Positions 9,497 to 17,576 of a DNA stretch of 64,000 bases are shown piece after piece. The DNA comes from Clostridia bacterium (lineage in GTDB: Bacteria; Bacillota; Peptococcia; DRI-13; SM3-B62). The notes under the pieces were generated by a model. It was not told the origin of the DNA, did not search any database, and saw only the letters and a list, made by a program, of their open reading frames with translations. The translations under genes were made by a program, and so were the position numbers. The stretch spans positions 62,001 to 126,000 of the forward strand of contig JAHDQS010000029.1 of assembly GCA_018433675.1 (NCBI GenBank). Direction: 5' to 3'. How positions within the stretch are numbered: position 1 is the stretch's first letter; each line of letters opens with the position of its first letter.

Positions 9497-9823
9497 ATGT
9501 TCTTCAAGCTGATTTTATTATTAGTGATAATAGGTCTTATCGTATGGGCAATTAAATCAAGGATAGATATCAGGAGAAAAAGGATCACCGAAAATGTAGA
9601 AACCGCAGAAGCATCCCCGATGTCGGTTGCCATCGCTGAATTGGTAGCAATAGCGGGAGGTATCTATATTTCCCTGGTATTAATAGTATCCTTCCTTAAA
9701 ATGCAAATACCTGAAAGAGTATATTGGTTCAACGTTTCTTTGGATCCTTTAGCAATGATCGCCGTAATTGCGGCGCTTCTTCAGCCAATAATTATTCTGT
9801 TCTATTATAGGATCAAAAAATAA
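9497..9823 (+). CDS. Small three-helix membrane protein, unknown function
   Basis: I do not recognise a family. The 108 residues contain three likely membrane helices (about 3-18, 47-67 and 82-103), with a charged cytoplasmic-type loop KSRIDIRRKRITENVE between the first two and a short basic end RIKK. The ATG at 9497 is chosen because GGGAGGAGG ends seven bases before it; an upstream TTG in the same frame lies inside the terminator stem. It stands between the M16 peptidase and the ymxH-like gene, an interval that is empty in B. subtilis. Confidence 0.7.
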   Translation: MFFKLILLLVIIGLIVWAIKSRIDIRRKRITENVETAEASPMSVAIAELVAIAGGIYISLVLIVSFLKMQIPERVYWFNVSLDPLAMIAVIAALLQPIIILFYYRIKK

Positions 9824-9840
9824 TATTAAACAGGAGTGAA

Positions 9841-10119
9841 GTGATTTTGGATAAGGTAAGACTCAGTGATCTAATTGGCAAGGATATCGTTAACATCCAG
9901 GATGGTTGTAGATTAGGCACCGTTGCCGATTCCGATCTGGTCATACAGGCAGAATCGGGGGAAATTGATTCGATAATTTTACCGAGCAGGAATGGTCTTT
10001 TAAATATGTGGAACAGAAATAATTTTACCGTACCTTGGAGTGCAGTAAAGAAAATAGGAGCTGAAGTGATTATTGTTGATTTGGATGATACTCACATGCG
10101 ATATAAGCTCTCCTATTAA
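9841..10119 (+). CDS. YlmC/YmxH family PRC-barrel protein
   Basis: A 92-residue single-domain protein of the YlmC/YmxH sporulation-associated PRC-barrel group. Diagnostic stretches are LSDLIGKDIVNIQDGCRLGTVADSD, the IDSIILPSR strand and the ending VPWSAVKKIGAEVIIVDLDD. The exact role of the family is not settled. Start is GTG at 9841 or TTG at 9847; the AGGAG at 9832-9836 fits the latter slightly better. Position after the M16 peptidase gene matches ymxH in B. subtilis; the dipicolinate synthase genes that follow there are absent. Confidence 0.85.
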   Translation: MILDKVRLSDLIGKDIVNIQDGCRLGTVADSDLVIQAESGEIDSIILPSRNGLLNMWNRNNFTVPWSAVKKIGAEVIIVDLDDTHMRYKLSY

Positions 10120-10142
10120 AACAAATTAAAACAACCTCATCC

Positions 10143-10171
10143 TTGACAAATCTCCGGGATAGACATAAGAT
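10143..10171 (+). promoter_or_regulatory. Promoter of the lysine riboswitch-dapB-dapA unit
   Basis: Perfect TTGACA (10143-10148), exactly 17 bases, then TAAGAT (10166-10171). Transcription would begin near 10178, just before the riboswitch. Confidence 0.85.
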
Positions 10172-10185
10172 AATATGTAAAATAA

Positions 10186-10400
10186 ATGTATTACCTCACT
10201 CTGGCGGGTGGGGTAGGGGTTGCGACAGTCATCAGTAATCCGGGAAGCTCAGCAGTGATGAACCGGACGAAAGGGTCTGTCGCCGAAGTGCGCATGGTAC
10301 TGGACCTGTTGCGCTGGGGTTGCATTGAATAAGTGCAACACTGTCAACCGTTTTGCCCGATAACGGTTGGAGAACTATCTCACTGTGGGCATGAGGAGGG
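10186..10400 (+). promoter_or_regulatory. Lysine riboswitch (L box)
   Basis: The conserved L-box core elements occur in order: GGGTAGGGGTTGCGA near the 5' end, GGTCTGTCGCCGAAGTG at 10275-10291, TGCATTGAATAAGTGCAAC (10320-10338) with CTGTCAACCG after it, and AGAACTATCTC at 10371-10381, closing with GAGGAGGGTAGC. These match the family's lysine-binding five-way junction. Lysine binding normally turns the downstream gene off. The gene controlled, dapB, is in the lysine pathway, which supports the call. Confidence 0.95.
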
Positions 10401-10413
10401 TAGCTAGAGCTTA

Positions 10414-10454
10414 AGACAGCTGAAAGTTACGCTTTTAGCTGTTTTTGTTTTTTT
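10414..10454 (+). terminator. Riboswitch expression-platform terminator
   Basis: ACAGCTGAAA (10416-10425) pairs with TTTTAGCTGT (10432-10441), followed by a T-rich tail. It sits 14 bases after the aptamer, so lysine-bound RNA would terminate here before dapB. Confidence 0.88.
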
Positions 10455-10513
10455 CTTAACTACTCATTGATGAGCAGTCGAGTAATCTTTAAATGGAAAG
10501 GAAATGGTATGTT

Positions 10514-11311
10514 ATGGATTTACTTGGAGTTGTTGTTATTGGAGCAACCGGGAAAATGGGAAGGGAAGTAGTCAATGCTGTTAATGAAGCCGATGATGTT
10601 TATGTTGCCGGTGCCATCGACATTTCGAATCAAGGTGCCGATATAGGTGAAATGATAGGAAGTAAACCATTAGGCATTTTTGTTTCCAACGATCTGGGAG
10701 AAGTTTTAGATAATGCCAAAAAACCTTGTGTAGTGGTTGACTTTACCAGAAAAGATGCGGTTCTTAAAAATATTCCTGTTGCTTTAAATAAAGGAGTTTC
10801 TGCTGTTATTGGGACAACAGGATTTACAGAAGATGAAATAAATGAGTTTGATAAAATGGGTAAAGAAAACAATGCCGGAATATTGCTGGCCCCTAACTTT
10901 TCTCTCGGTGCGGTAATGATGATGAAATATGCAAAGGAGCTTTCACGTTTTTACGATCAAGCAGAGATTATTGAGTACCATAATGATAAAAAGATTGACA
11001 GTCCTTCCGGTACGGCAAAAACAACTGCCGAGCGTATGACGGAGGATGATAACGCTATTATAAAAGGTGTTGACAGTTCTGATGAGCATCCCTGCCGCGG
11101 CGGTGACTTTAACGGTGTGCGGGTCCACAGTGTCAGATTAAAATCTATGATCGCCCACCAAGAAGTGCTTTTTGCCGGACACGGCGAATTGCTCACTATC
11201 AGGCATGACTCGTTTTCACGCCAATCCTTTATGCCGGGAGTACTGATGGCAGTACGGAAAGTTCGGGAATGGAACGGGTTAAAATATGGTCTGGATTCAA
11301 TTATAGAATGA
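10514..11311 (+). CDS. dapB: 4-hydroxy-tetrahydrodipicolinate reductase
   Basis: DapB reduces 4-hydroxy-tetrahydrodipicolinate with NAD(P)H in the diaminopimelate/lysine pathway. Visible parts are the N-terminal Rossmann motif VIGATGKMGREVV, GTTGF near 105, APNFSLGAVMMM near 128 and the active-site loop EYHNDKKIDSPSGTA near 155. Compared with the usual HHRHK-type motif, the first His and the Lys are kept while the second His is Asn. The ATG at 10514 is preferred because GGAAAGGA lies upstream; an earlier in-frame ATG at 10493 overlaps that SD. Controlled by the lysine riboswitch. Confidence 0.96.
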   Translation: MDLLGVVVIGATGKMGREVVNAVNEADDVYVAGAIDISNQGADIGEMIGSKPLGIFVSNDLGEVLDNAKKPCVVVDFTRKDAVLKNIPVALNKGVSAVIGTTGFTEDEINEFDKMGKENNAGILLAPNFSLGAVMMMKYAKELSRFYDQAEIIEYHNDKKIDSPSGTAKTTAERMTEDDNAIIKGVDSSDEHPCRGGDFNGVRVHSVRLKSMIAHQEVLFAGHGELLTIRHDSFSRQSFMPGVLMAVRKVREWNGLKYGLDSIIE

Positions 11312-11348
11312 CATTATTTCAACAATAAATTACAGGGAGGATAAGTTT

Positions 11349-12227
11349 ATGAATACATTTCCAAGGCTGTTTACAGCTATGGTTACGCCCTTTAAAGAAG
11401 ATTTGAGTATAGATTTTGATGCTGCGCAAAGGTTGGCCTTAAAGTTGGTGAATGAGGGAAGCGGCCTTGTCGTTTGCGGAACCACCGGTGAATCCCCAAC
11501 CTTATCTATCAAAGAAAAAATCGATTTATTCAAAGCGGTGAAGGAAGCTGTAGGGGAAAAAGGAACCGTTCTAGCCGGAACAGGTACTAATTCTACCTCT
11601 GATTGTATAGAAATGACACAAGCGGCGTGCAAACTTGGGGTTGATGGTGTAATGGTCGTTGTACCATACTACAATAAACCCAATCAGGAGGGACTATATC
11701 AACATTTCAAAGCAGTTGCCGCCGAGTCTTCTCTGCCTATTCTGCTTTATAACGTTCCGGGACGAACCGGTATAAACATGTTGCCGGATACGGTGAAAAG
11801 ACTAGCGGGAATAAGTAATATCGTCGGCATTAAGGAAGCTTGCGGCGACATGGATCAGGTATCCTTACTAAGATCAATACTACCTAAAGACTTTCTCATA
11901 TACAGCGGCGATGACAGCATCACATTGCCGATGATGGCTCTTGGATGTTTTGGTGTTATCAGTGTTGCAAGCAATATCGCAGCCAAGGAGATCAATCAAA
12001 TGCTTAAGGCATTTACTGCAGGCAAAACAGAAGAAGCCTTACAAATTCATTTACGGCTGTTCGACTTATTTAGGGCAATGTTTTTAACAACTAATCCCAT
12101 TCCGGTTAAAAAAGCTGTTTCGCTGACAGGTATGTGTTCCGATAAGTTAAGGCTTCCTATGGTAGAAGCCGATTCAAAACAGGAAAAGGTAATTAGCAAT
12201 GTTCTCAAAGATTTATCGTTGATTTAA
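11349..12227 (+). CDS. dapA: 4-hydroxy-tetrahydrodipicolinate synthase
   Basis: DapA condenses pyruvate with aspartate semialdehyde, the first committed step to DAP and lysine. The TIM-barrel of 292 residues shows GTTGESPTLS near 44, the Tyr of LLYNVPGRTG near 133 and the Schiff-base Lys in GIKEACGD near 161. GGGAGG lies eight bases before the ATG. It is co-transcribed with dapB under the riboswitch. The downstream rnj-tepA-ylzJ-ftsK order matches Bacillus. Confidence 0.97.
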   Translation: MNTFPRLFTAMVTPFKEDLSIDFDAAQRLALKLVNEGSGLVVCGTTGESPTLSIKEKIDLFKAVKEAVGEKGTVLAGTGTNSTSDCIEMTQAACKLGVDGVMVVVPYYNKPNQEGLYQHFKAVAAESSLPILLYNVPGRTGINMLPDTVKRLAGISNIVGIKEACGDMDQVSLLRSILPKDFLIYSGDDSITLPMMALGCFGVISVASNIAAKEINQMLKAFTAGKTEEALQIHLRLFDLFRAMFLTTNPIPVKKAVSLTGMCSDKLRLPMVEADSKQEKVISNVLKDLSLI

Positions 12228-12238
12228 GTGATCCAAGA

Positions 12239-12273
12239 GGGGATAACCGTTGTATATCTACGGTTATCCCCTT
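12239..12273 (+). terminator. Inverted repeat after dapA, probable terminator
   Basis: A perfect 12-bp stem (12239-12250 with 12260-12271; GGGGATAACCGT and its complement) with a 9-base loop. Only CTTAAAAATT follows, so it lacks a classic T-tract and may act mainly as an mRNA 3' stabiliser. Confidence 0.6.
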
Positions 12274-12350
12274 AAAAATTATACCGGTGCAACGTATAGA
12301 ATATGAAAAATAATGTAACAATATGAAAAAGCATATGAAAAAGCTTGCCC

Positions 12351-12379
12351 TTGTCATTTGATAGAGTTTATCTTATAAT
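12351..12379 (+). promoter_or_regulatory. Promoter upstream of rnj
   Basis: TTGTCA (12351-12356), 17 bases, perfect TATAAT (12374-12379). Predicted start near 12386 gives a leader of about 105 bases before the rnj ATG. Confidence 0.82.
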
Positions 12380-12385
12380 ATGCAT

Positions 12386-12461
12386 TGAGGGTTTAGGTTC
12401 GGAATGCTCTGGGTTGGAAAGAAACCTTCGGCACGGAATAGAAATGTGAAGGTTTTTTTTT
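12386..12461 (+). promoter_or_regulatory. Possible transcription attenuator in the rnj leader
   Basis: AAACCTTC (12422-12429) pairs with GAAGGTTT (12448-12455) and is followed by an unbroken T-run, an intrinsic terminator placed between promoter and gene. The left arm can instead pair with GGGTTT (12389-12394) or GGTT (12412-12415), giving mutually exclusive folds. What would switch it is unknown; I recognise no known riboswitch class. Confidence 0.55.
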
Positions 12462-12491
12462 GTGTCAAATAAAAATTAAAGGAGGACAGTA

Positions 12492-14159
12492 ATGTCGGAT
12501 AATGAAGCTAAGCTGCAGATTATTCCTCTGGGCGGTTTGGGGGAAGTCGGCAAGAACATGACGGTTTTGCGTTACAAGAATGAAATAGTGATTATTGATT
12601 CGGGTTTAATGTTTCCCGAGGATGAGATGCTGGGAATTGATGTCGTTATACCTGATATAACCTATTTAATGGAGAACAAGGGTTTAATAAAGGGAATAGT
12701 ATTAACCCATGGTCATGAGGATCATATTGGCGCTTTACCTTACGTTTTAAAAGAAATAAATGTGCCTGTATATGGGACAAGGTTAACTTTAGGTCTGGTA
12801 CAAGAAAAGCTGAAAGAAAATGGTGTATCCGGTGCTAAGCTTAATATTATTAAACCGCGTGATACTTTTAAATTGGGAAAATACTTCTATATTGATACCT
12901 TCAAGGTAAGTCATAGTATCCCGGATGCTATTGGCTTGGCAATACGTACTCCCCTTGGTGTAGTTCTGCACACAGGAGATTTTAAGTTTGACCAGACTCC
13001 TGTTGACGGAGGAGTAATGGATTTCGCCAAAATAGCCGAGTACGGTGAAAAGGGTGTATTGGTTATGTTTTCCGACAGCACAAATGTGGAAAGGCCTGGC
13101 TTTACTACATCGGAACGTACTGTCGGTAAAACCTTTGAAGAAATGTTTCTTCAAGCCAAAGAAAGATTGATTGTGGCAAGTTTTGCGTCAAACATTCACC
13201 GCATTCAGCAGGTCATCAATGCCGCCAATAAATACAATAGAAAGGTAGCAATTGTTGGCAGAAGTATGCTTAATGTTGTAAATATCGCTCAGGAAACAGG
13301 GTACATAACGATACCAAGGGATACACTGATAGAAATAGAGAGCATTGACAAATACCCTCGGGATCAAATTGCAGTTATTACTACCGGAAGCCAAGGTGAG
13401 CCTATGTCGGCTTTAACCAGAATGGCAAGAGGCGACCATCGTAATGTAGAAATTGTTCCTGGGGATACGGTAATTATTTCAGCCAGTCCGATACCGGGCA
13501 ATGAAAAACTGGTAGCTAAAACGATTAACCAGCTCTACAAGTTAGGAGCAGAAGTTGTTTACGAGGCAATGAGCGGTATCCATGTTTCAGGACATGCCTG
13601 CCAAGAAGAATTAAAAATGATGATCAACTTGGTCCGCCCAAAGTTCTTTATTCCGGTGCATGGGGAATACAGACACCTCGTTAAGCACGCCAAATTGGCC
13701 CAACAAATGGGTATTCCTGAAGAAAACGTTTTTGTTGCCGAAAATGGTTCTGTCCTGGAATTTGGCAGAAACAGCGGAGCGATTTGCGGCAAGGTCACAT
13801 CCGGGAAAGTCTTGATTGATGGTTTGGGTATCGGAGACGTTGGCAATATAGTTCTGCGAGACCGTAAGCAGTTGTCAGAAGAAGGAATCCTTATTGTTGT
13901 CATGACAATAAATAAAGAACAGCGTATACTGTCGGCAGGACCTGACATTATTTCAAGAGGTTTCGTTTATGTTAGAGAATCGGAAGAGTTGATTGAAGAA
14001 GCACGTGAAATTGTTAAAAACGTCTTGGATAAATGCTTTGAAAAAAAACTGCACGAATGGGCTGCAATAAAGTCCCAGGTTAAGGATGCCTTAGGGAAAT
14101 ACCTTTATGAAAAAACAGGAAGAAGACCTATGATCATTCCCATCATTATGGAGACATAA
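12492..14159 (+). CDS. rnj: Ribonuclease J
   Basis: RNase J is a metallo-beta-lactamase/beta-CASP enzyme with endonuclease and 5'-3' exonuclease activity, central to mRNA decay and rRNA maturation. The zinc motif THGHEDHIGALPYV is near residue 74, the beta-CASP region includes HTGDFKFD and SDSTNVERPG, and the GIHVSGHACQEEL and PVHGEYRHL motifs are near 360-390. The C-terminal domain is complete at 555 residues. By position before tepA it corresponds to Bacillus rnjB, but no second paralogue can be checked here. PNPase, RNase Y and Hfq are encoded elsewhere in this window. Confidence 0.95.
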   Translation: MSDNEAKLQIIPLGGLGEVGKNMTVLRYKNEIVIIDSGLMFPEDEMLGIDVVIPDITYLMENKGLIKGIVLTHGHEDHIGALPYVLKEINVPVYGTRLTLGLVQEKLKENGVSGAKLNIIKPRDTFKLGKYFYIDTFKVSHSIPDAIGLAIRTPLGVVLHTGDFKFDQTPVDGGVMDFAKIAEYGEKGVLVMFSDSTNVERPGFTTSERTVGKTFEEMFLQAKERLIVASFASNIHRIQQVINAANKYNRKVAIVGRSMLNVVNIAQETGYITIPRDTLIEIESIDKYPRDQIAVITTGSQGEPMSALTRMARGDHRNVEIVPGDTVIISASPIPGNEKLVAKTINQLYKLGAEVVYEAMSGIHVSGHACQEELKMMINLVRPKFFIPVHGEYRHLVKHAKLAQQMGIPEENVFVAENGSVLEFGRNSGAICGKVTSGKVLIDGLGIGDVGNIVLRDRKQLSEEGILIVVMTINKEQRILSAGPDIISRGFVYVRESEELIEEAREIVKNVLDKCFEKKLHEWAAIKSQVKDALGKYLYEKTGRRPMIIPIIMET

Positions 14160-14160
14160 A

Positions 14161-14187
14161 AAGCGCCGAAAGGCGCATTTTTTTTTG
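14161..14187 (+). terminator. Intrinsic terminator after rnj
   Basis: GCGCC-GAAA-GGCGC tetraloop hairpin (14163-14176) followed by a long T-run. It begins just after the stop codon. Confidence 0.92.
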
Positions 14188-14265
14188 CACTATCGGAAAG
14201 TATATTTCTATCGGAAGATAGAATAAGTGCAACTGTATAAGTGCAGCTAAGGAGTGGATATTTTT

Positions 14266-15003
14266 GTGGCCAGAACAGGTGTGACAATCAGGAGTTTAAG
14301 ACCGGATAAACCGGGCCAGAAAAAAAATGACGGAACAGATCTCATCAAGGAATTAGGCACCATTCAACTGCCGGATCAAACTGCAACCAGCAGCATACAC
14401 TGTTTGACAATTGTAGGGCAGATTGAAGGCCATATTATCCTGCCTCCGCAAAACAAAACGACTAAGTATGAACATGTTATACCTCAGCTTGTTGCAGTGG
14501 AACAGAATACCAATATAGAAGGCTTAATAATTATTCTTAATACAGTCGGCGGCGATGTAGAGGCCGGGTTAGCTATCGCGGAAATGATTGAAGGATTGTC
14601 AAAACCAACGGTATCAATAGTGTTAGGCGGAGGTCATAGCATTGGTGTGCCGATCGCCCTGGCAGCAGACTATTCATTTATCGCAGAGACAGCTACTATG
14701 ACTATACATCCCATCAGGCTGACGGGACTGGTTATAGGCGTTCCACAAACCTACGACTATCTTGATAAAATGCAGGATAGAGTGGTAAATTTTGTTATGA
14801 AGCATTCTAACATCAGTGAAGAAAAACTGCGGCAATTAATGTTTCAAACAGGCGATCTGGCCCGCGATATAGGTACAGTACTTGTCGGCAAAGATGCGAC
14901 GGAGGTTGGGTTGATAAACGAAGTAGGAGGGTTATCACAGGCCGTTAAACGTCTGAATGAAATGATAAAAACACGTAATTCTCAGAGGGGGCATTTACAA
15001 TAG
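14266..15003 (+). CDS. tepA: ClpP-fold protease, TepA family
   Basis: A 245-residue member of the ClpP/SppA-like translocation-enhancing protein family (YmfB in Bacillus). The core has the oxyanion-type [15 protein letters not shown] segment and the candidate nucleophile Ser in [17 protein letters not shown] near residue 129, then the conserved [11 protein letters not shown]. Start is GTG at 14266, eleven bases after AAGGAG; a GTG at 14254 overlaps the SD and is unlikely. The gene lies between rnj and ylzJ-spoIIIE as in Bacillus. It overlaps ylzJ by four bases. Confidence 0.9.
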   Translation: MARTGVTIRSLRPDKPGQKKNDGTDLIKELGTIQLPDQTATSSIHCLTIVGQIEGHIILPPQNKTTKYEHVIPQLVAVEQNTNIEGLIIILNTVGGDVEAGLAIAEMIEGLSKPTVSIVLGGGHSIGVPIALAADYSFIAETATMTIHPIRLTGLVIGVPQTYDYLDKMQDRVVNFVMKHSNISEEKLRQLMFQTGDLARDIGTVLVGKDATEVGLINEVGGLSQAVKRLNEMIKTRNSQRGHLQ

Positions 15004-15224
15004 TTATTTATTCTCCTTTACCGCCGGAAATAATATGGGGTAATTCAGAACAAGGGATTTTTGATATAAAGGAAGAAATCATTAACGGTCAACCTGTGCA
15101 AGTTATGGTGACAGCAGATAATTGTGTTAGATTAGAACGTATCCTAGGTACTGATCCTGCCGTTTATCTTGACAACACTTTTCAACCGGGGAATCTATTG
15201 TCGTACAAGGTTAAATTAGAATAA
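15000..15224 (+). CDS. ylzJ: YlzJ-like protein with a non-canonical ATA start
   Basis: A 74-residue frame beginning [14 protein letters not shown] and containing [35 protein letters not shown]. It matches my recollection of B. subtilis YlzJ (MILYTTMPQEIVF, then a STDPQDF and YTPGQ region), and it sits in the same place between tepA and spoIIIE. Function is unknown. No ATG, GTG or TTG precedes the conserved N-terminus; the codon aligned to Met is ATA at 15000, eight bases after GAGGGGG, overlapping the tepA stop. The first canonical start in frame (GTG at 15096) would remove the conserved half. Family membership fairly sure, start codon inferred. Confidence 0.82.
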   Translation: MVIYSPLPPEIIWGNSEQGIFDIKEEIINGQPVQVMVTADNCVRLERILGTDPAVYLDNTFQPGNLLSYKVKLE

Positions 15225-15316
15225 CGAGTCATTTTTAAATATTTTATAGTTGCAGCTCAGAAATCCATTGCTCGGACGTCCCAGTCATAGTAAACTAATT
15301 ATGGTGGGGTGAATGA

Positions 15317-17554
15317 ATGAAAAAGAAGAAAAATGTTAATGAGGAAATAAAACACGAATTAATAGGTATGATCTTAATTGCCTTAAGCTTTTTTATTGTC
15401 TTATGCTTTTGGCAGGGTACCGGTGGAAACGACATTAGCACGATTGGTGCAGTCGGAAGCTTTTTTTACCGGGTGATGACAACCTTTTTCGGCAGTGGGA
15501 GATATCTTATCCCGCTTGTACTGTTTATTCTTGGAATAACAAGGTTATGGGCTAGGAAAAAGTGGAGTAAGCAAGTAATCACTTCCTGGTTCGTGATTGT
15601 TTTGTCAATACTGGCGATATTGCATTTGCAATTACCTGAACCTCAACAAAACTTAACTGCAGGAATGGAAGGAGAAGGAGGGGGAATTGCCGGTGCATTA
15701 GCGGCACGCCTTTCCTTAACTTTGTTCGGTAACGTAGGGGCTTATATATTTTTAATTGTCTGTATTGGTATTTCGATTGTTGTAATTGCCCAAAAACCGT
15801 TCATTGTTCTCCTGAGAAATTTATATAACCAGGTGTGTGACTTCCTTAGCAAAACTCGCCAGGAACTGGTTGACTTTATTTTTCAAAAAGAGGAAGCAAA
15901 GGTCGCGAAAAAGAAAAAAAGTAACAGGCAGATAAGAATAGAATACGAAGAAGATGCTCATGAAACACCTCTAATAGTAGATCATACAGAGACGGTAGTC
16001 GAGGAAAAAGAAATCAACGCGATGTCTTCTCCTGCAATGGTAAGAGGTCATCTCAGGCTTGTAGAGAAAAAGGATAATGAGAACGAAAAACAAAAAGAGC
16101 ATGAGATAGAGGAACCCTTAAGTACGGACTATGTGAAACCTTCCTTAAGCCTGTTACAGTTTCCTACGTATGCCAAAAGCCGAAGATTGAATAAAAACAT
16201 AACCGATAATGTCAAAATACTCGAAGAAACTCTGGTAAATTTCGGAGTTAAGGCAAAAGTAACTCAGGTTAGTAAAGGTCCCAGTATAACACGATATGAG
16301 ATACAGCCCCCTCCGGGTGTGAAAGTCAGCCGTATTGTTAATTTAGCGGACGATATCGCCCTTTCTTTGGCCGCGCCACAGGTGCGGATTGAGGCGCCCA
16401 TACCTGGGAAAGCCGCTGTCGGTATTGAAGTCCCTAATGAGGAAATTGCTGTTGTTACTCTGCGTGAGGTACTTGAAAATGATATATTTCAGAATTCGCC
16501 TTCCAATCTTTCTATCGCGTTAGGAAAGGATATCGGTGGAAATCCAATTTTAGCGGACCTTAGTAAGATGCCGCACCTGCTTATTGCGGGTGCTACCGGT
16601 TCAGGCAAGAGCGTTTGTATGAATGCCATCATAGCCAGCATTTTGTTTAAAGCAAGTCCGGATGAGGTAAAGCTATTAATGATCGATCCTAAGGTAGTAG
16701 AGCTATCAAATTTCAATGGTATTCCGCATCTTATATCACCTGTTGTTACTGACCCCAAGAAGGCAGCAAGTTCACTGCGTTGGGCAGTACACGAAATGGA
16801 AACTCGCTATGAGCTTTTTGCAGGATTGGGTGTAAAAGACATAATCAGATATAATCAGGCCAGAAAAGCGGATGAACAATCGGAATTTCCGACGCTGCCC
16901 TATATTGTTATTCTTATTGATGAGCTTGCAGATCTGATGATGGTTGCACCTGCAGATGTGGAGGATGCTATCTGCCGTCTTGCTCAAATGGCCAGGGCAG
17001 CAGGTATACATTTGGTCGTCGCCACGCAAAGACCTTCAGTCGATGTTATTACAGGTATCATCAAAGCAAATATTCCCTCGAGAATAGCTTTTGCTGTCTC
17101 CTCGCAGACAGATTCCCGCACCATATTGGATATGGGTGGTGCTGAAAGACTCCTGGGGAGAGGAGATATGCTGTTTTATCCGACGGGAATGGCAAAACCG
17201 ATTCGGGTACAAGGGGTATATATTTCAGACCAGGAAATGGATAAGCTGGTAACGTACCTTAAAAATCAAATCACGCCCCGGTATGTTACACCCTGGGAAA
17301 ATGAAGAAAGTAATGCTCGCGAGGAAACCGAAGAAGATGAATTACTGCCCCAAGCCGCCAAGCTATTTATTGAGAGTGGACAGGCTTCAATATCTCTTTT
17401 GCAGAGACGACTGCGTATAGGATACACCAGGGCTGCACGTATTATTGATCAGCTTGAGGATAGAGGTATTGTAGGTGCTTACGAGGGAAGTAAGCCGCGT
17501 TCTATTCGTATGACCTGGGAAGAATATGAAAGAGTTTTTGTTGAAAACAAATAG
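15317..17554 (+). CDS. spoIIIE: DNA translocase FtsK/SpoIIIE
   Basis: A hexameric dsDNA pump that clears chromosome from the division septum and, in spore formers, packs the forespore. The 745 residues comprise four N-terminal membrane helices (about 16-32, 55-73, 85-100 and 130-155), a charged linker to about 280, the motor with Walker A GATGSGKSVCMNA near 428 and Walker B VILIDELADLM near 535, and the C-terminal gamma winged helix (LLQRRLRIGYTRAARIIDQLE near 695). The gene context (after tepA-ylzJ) is that of Bacillus spoIIIE. A weak promoter-like TTGCTC-17-TAAACT ends at 15296. Confidence 0.94.
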   Translation: MKKKKNVNEEIKHELIGMILIALSFFIVLCFWQGTGGNDISTIGAVGSFFYRVMTTFFGSGRYLIPLVLFILGITRLWARKKWSKQVITSWFVIVLSILAILHLQLPEPQQNLTAGMEGEGGGIAGALAARLSLTLFGNVGAYIFLIVCIGISIVVIAQKPFIVLLRNLYNQVCDFLSKTRQELVDFIFQKEEAKVAKKKKSNRQIRIEYEEDAHETPLIVDHTETVVEEKEINAMSSPAMVRGHLRLVEKKDNENEKQKEHEIEEPLSTDYVKPSLSLLQFPTYAKSRRLNKNITDNVKILEETLVNFGVKAKVTQVSKGPSITRYEIQPPPGVKVSRIVNLADDIALSLAAPQVRIEAPIPGKAAVGIEVPNEEIAVVTLREVLENDIFQNSPSNLSIALGKDIGGNPILADLSKMPHLLIAGATGSGKSVCMNAIIASILFKASPDEVKLLMIDPKVVELSNFNGIPHLISPVVTDPKKAASSLRWAVHEMETRYELFAGLGVKDIIRYNQARKADEQSEFPTLPYIVILIDELADLMMVAPADVEDAICRLAQMARAAGIHLVVATQRPSVDVITGIIKANIPSRIAFAVSSQTDSRTILDMGGAERLLGRGDMLFYPTGMAKPIRVQGVYISDQEMDKLVTYLKNQITPRYVTPWENEESNAREETEEDELLPQAAKLFIESGQASISLLQRRLRIGYTRAARIIDQLEDRGIVGAYEGSKPRSIRMTWEEYERVFVENK

Positions 17555-17576
17555 AAAGAGGAAAATGAAGGATTGT

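Noticed and set aside
15240-15316. Possible sporulation-sigma promoter before spoIIIE
   Set aside because: Only a weak vegetative-type match (TTGCTC-17-TAAACT) is visible; no sigma-E, F, G or H motif.
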